Source: CAYZZU01 sp964483105
GTDB taxonomy: Bacteria > CG2-30-53-67
Assembly: GCA_964483105.1 (NCBI GenBank)
Contig: CAYZZU010000048.1
Location: forward strand, 1-15,370
DNA length: 15,370 nucleotides
Direction of reading: 5' to 3'
The translations under genes and the position numbers were made by a program. This document shows positions 13,811 through 15,370 of this stretch, piece by piece. Within the stretch, counting starts at the first letter, position 1; each line of letters begins with the position of its first letter. The notes under the pieces were generated by a model that saw only the letters and a program-made list of their open reading frames with translations, was not told the origin of the DNA and did no database searches.

Positions 13811-15172
13811 TCACTGTGAGGATGGACCAGATCCATTGACTCGTTGCGGATTCGAGAAATACTCGTTTGTACTCCGGACGATTACGGGACTCAACCAGAT
13901 GAGCCCGACCAGGTTCGGCCAGGCCATCAGGGCGTTTCCGATATCGGAAATCGTCCAAACCAGATCCAGGTGGATATAGGCGCCGACCGGAAGAAGTAGA
14001 CAGTAGAGAACCCGGTAGGGTGTGACGAACCGTTCACCAAGGAGATAATCGACACAACGGTCGCCGTAATAGGACCAGCTGATGGCTGTGGAGAAGGCGA
14101 AGAAGATGAGGCTGATTGCGACGATATAGCCGCCGGGGCCCGGCAGTCCCAGATTGAATCCTCTTGCCGTCAGATCGGCGCCGGTGAGCCCGGAAGTGTA
14201 GGCACCACTCAGGACGATGACCAGGCCGGTCATGGTGCAGATGACGATGGTATCGATCAAGGGACCCAGCATGGCGACCAGCCCCTCCCGCACGGGCTCA
14301 TTCGTCCGGGCTGCGCCGTGTGCGATCGGGGCGCTTCCGAGACCCGCCTCATTGGAAAAGAGCCCGCGTGCCACACCAAAGCGAATCGCCTGTGAAACGA
14401 CCGAGCCGGTGATCCCTCCGGCGGTGGCGGTTGCGGTGAAGGCATCGTGAAAGATCCGGTAGAAGGCCTCAGGGATCCCGCTCGCATATCGTCCGATCAC
14501 CACGAGTGCCCCGATCAAGTAGAAGAGACACATGAAGGGGACAAGGCGGCTTGCGACCTGACCGATCCGTTTGATCCCGCCGACGATCACGGAAAAGACC
14601 AGTAAGCCGATTACAAGTCCTGTGATCAGCTTGGGAACTCCGAAATAGGTCTTGACCGGTTCAGCCACGGAATTGGCCTGAACCATGTTTCCAATCCCGA
14701 AGGAGGCGACCGTGGCAAAGAGCGCGAAAAGGACCCCAAGCCATTTCCGTCCCAGGCCGCGCTCCAGATAGTACATCGGCCCGGCACCTACTGCCCCGTT
14801 TTCGTGGATCATCCGGAATTTAAGGGAGAGAAGGCACTCGCCGTACTTGAGGCCCATTCCGAGAACGGCCGTTACCCACATCCAGAAGAGTGCTCCCGGT
14901 CCCCCGAGGGCGATCGCTGTGCCGACCCCTGCGATATTCCCGGTTCCGATGGTTGCGGACAGGGCGGCGCTTAATGCCTGGAAGTGGGTGATTTCCCCCT
15001 TATCTTCGGGGTTGTCATATCGTCCCGAGATCAGCCCGAAGGCATAGAAGAACTTGCGTATCTGAATCCACCGAACCCGCAAGGTGATCAGAACTCCGGT
15101 CCCGACCAGGAGGATAATGGTGAACGGCCCCCAGACAATACCGTTGACCGTATCCAGGGATTTTGATATCAA
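13811..15172 (-). CDS. Sodium:alanine/glycine symporter, AGCS family
   Basis: A secondary transporter of the alanine-or-glycine:cation symporter family (DagA/AlsT-like) that imports small neutral amino acids with Na+. The 453 residues fit the family size, with about ten to eleven hydrophobic helices. Signatures are the family core ALSATIGTGNIAGVGTAIALGG (around residues 70-91) followed by GPGALFWMWVTAVLG, then GPMYYLERGLG, a helix pair around FSVIVGGIKRIGQVASRLVP, SNEAGLGSAPIAHGAA (a conserved family motif), and SWSYYGDRCVDYLLG. It starts at TTG 15172 (minus strand), preceded by GGAGGAG; no in-frame ATG lies nearby with a site. Substrate (Ala versus Gly) cannot be told. It is unlinked in function to the plus-strand block and has its own promoter. 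Confidence 0.94.
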   Translation of the reverse strand: MISKSLDTVNGIVWGPFTIILLVGTGVLITLRVRWIQIRKFFYAFGLISGRYDNPEDKGEITHFQALSAALSATIGTGNIAGVGTAIALGGPGALFWMWVTAVLGMGLKYGECLLSLKFRMIHENGAVGAGPMYYLERGLGRKWLGVLFALFATVASFGIGNMVQANSVAEPVKTYFGVPKLITGLVIGLLVFSVIVGGIKRIGQVASRLVPFMCLFYLIGALVVIGRYASGIPEAFYRIFHDAFTATATAGGITGSVVSQAIRFGVARGLFSNEAGLGSAPIAHGAARTNEPVREGLVAMLGPLIDTIVICTMTGLVIVLSGAYTSGLTGADLTARGFNLGLPGPGGYIVAISLIFFAFSTAISWSYYGDRCVDYLLGERFVTPYRVLYCLLLPVGAYIHLDLVWTISDIGNALMAWPNLVGLIWLSPVIVRSTNEYFSNPQRVNGSGPSSQ

Positions 15173-15244
15173 TGCTCTCCTCCGAGGGGCAAGAAAAAAC
15201 CGTTTTGATTTGAGAATAAAGAGGGGATCAGCAAAATTCCCGGA

Positions 15245-15274
15245 AGTATACGCGTATCACAGAGAAAAATTCAA
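15245..15274 (-). promoter_or_regulatory. Promoter of the AGCS symporter with overlapping palindrome
   Basis: On the minus strand TTGAAT (15269-15274) and TATACT (15245-15250) are separated by 18 bases. A perfect 10-base palindrome ATACGCGTAT (15248-15257) overlaps the -10 box, a position suited to a repressor operator. The predicted start near 15238 leaves a leader of about 65 bases. The boxes and palindrome are seen; regulation is inferred. Confidence 0.5.
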
Positions 15275-15312
15275 GAAAAAAGGTCAGGGTCCGTAGGTTC
15301 TCCAGGTTTGCG

Positions 15313-15346
15313 AGGGGAGGATAGGGGAGGATAGGTGCCAGGCAAA
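15313..15346. repeat. Tandem 10-base repeat and inverted copy of the left-edge repeat core
   Basis: AGGGGAGGAT occurs twice in tandem (15313-15332), directly followed by AGGTGCCAGGCAAA. Bases 15334-15346 are the exact reverse complement of the TTTGCCTGGCACC core found at 34-46 and 144-156. The same short sequence therefore appears at both ends of the window in opposite orientation about 15.2 kb apart, with no gene between 15173 and 15370 on either strand that I can support. Confidence 0.55.
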
Positions 15347-15370
15347 TTGAAGGAGGGAGCCCGAATCCGG

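Noticed and set aside
13674..13979. A 101-codon plus-strand frame spanning the doxX-symporter gap
   Set aside because: No ribosome site, no family resemblance, and its second half is antisense to the symporter; the gap is better explained by the doxX promoter and leader.
1..15370. CRISPR array, tRNA, toxin-antitoxin, prophage or defence genes
   Set aside because: Both strands were read for repeats with regular spacing, cloverleaf-like sequences and accessory families; apart from short dispersed repeats, everything is core metabolism, translation or membrane transport.

Overview
The window is a GC-rich bacterial chromosomal segment, dense with genes and almost entirely housekeeping in content. 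The block pheA - hisC-type aminotransferase - tyrA - aroA - cmk - ispH - rpsA - sppA matches the gene order I know from Desulfuromonadales and other 'deltaproteobacterial' lineages such as Geobacter. The separate MOSC and MogA genes and the actinobacterial/cyanobacterial-style long transaldolase fit the same broad group. I therefore infer a Desulfobacterota-like (possibly Nitrospirota-like) anaerobe. No rRNA or marker gene in the window settles this.

Layout. Positions 1-238 hold a small cluster of short repeats (two direct copies of GTTTGCCTGGCACC, with hairpins). Next come a truncated YprB-like RNase H-fold exonuclease (239-712), missing its C-terminal half, and an overlapping HAD-family hydrolase (706-1176). 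A transaldolase stands alone (1319-2443). A MOSC gene and a MogA/MoaB gene overlap by 4 bases (2505-3487) and form a molybdenum-cofactor pair. A UspA stress protein follows (3570-4025). The main block, 4101-13160, is entirely on the plus strand. On the minus strand, convergent with sppA, lie a DoxX-family membrane protein (13189-13593) and an AGCS sodium:amino-acid symporter (13811-15172). The right edge carries an inverted copy of the left-edge repeat.

How the genes work together. aroA makes EPSP, the last intermediate before chorismate synthase. The bifunctional PheA makes phenylpyruvate, TyrA makes 4-hydroxyphenylpyruvate, and the HisC-fold aminotransferase between them is well placed to aminate both. 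With aroA this gives most of the terminal Phe/Tyr pathway in one run. cmk, ispH and rpsA are the familiar chain of CMP kinase, the last isoprenoid enzyme and ribosomal protein S1. rpsA has its own near-consensus sigma70 promoter and a leader with three predicted stem-loops ahead of a strong Shine-Dalgarno site, which suggests independent, possibly autogenous, control. sppA and doxX converge on one stem-loop with T runs on both sides, a probable shared bidirectional terminator.

I found no defence system, prophage, CRISPR array, tRNA or intact mobile element, and nothing I would call a new biological system. The points most worth a second look are the rpsA leader, the shared terminator with its repeat-like sequence, the truncated exonuclease beside a repeat cluster, and the recurring TTTGCCTGGCACC element.
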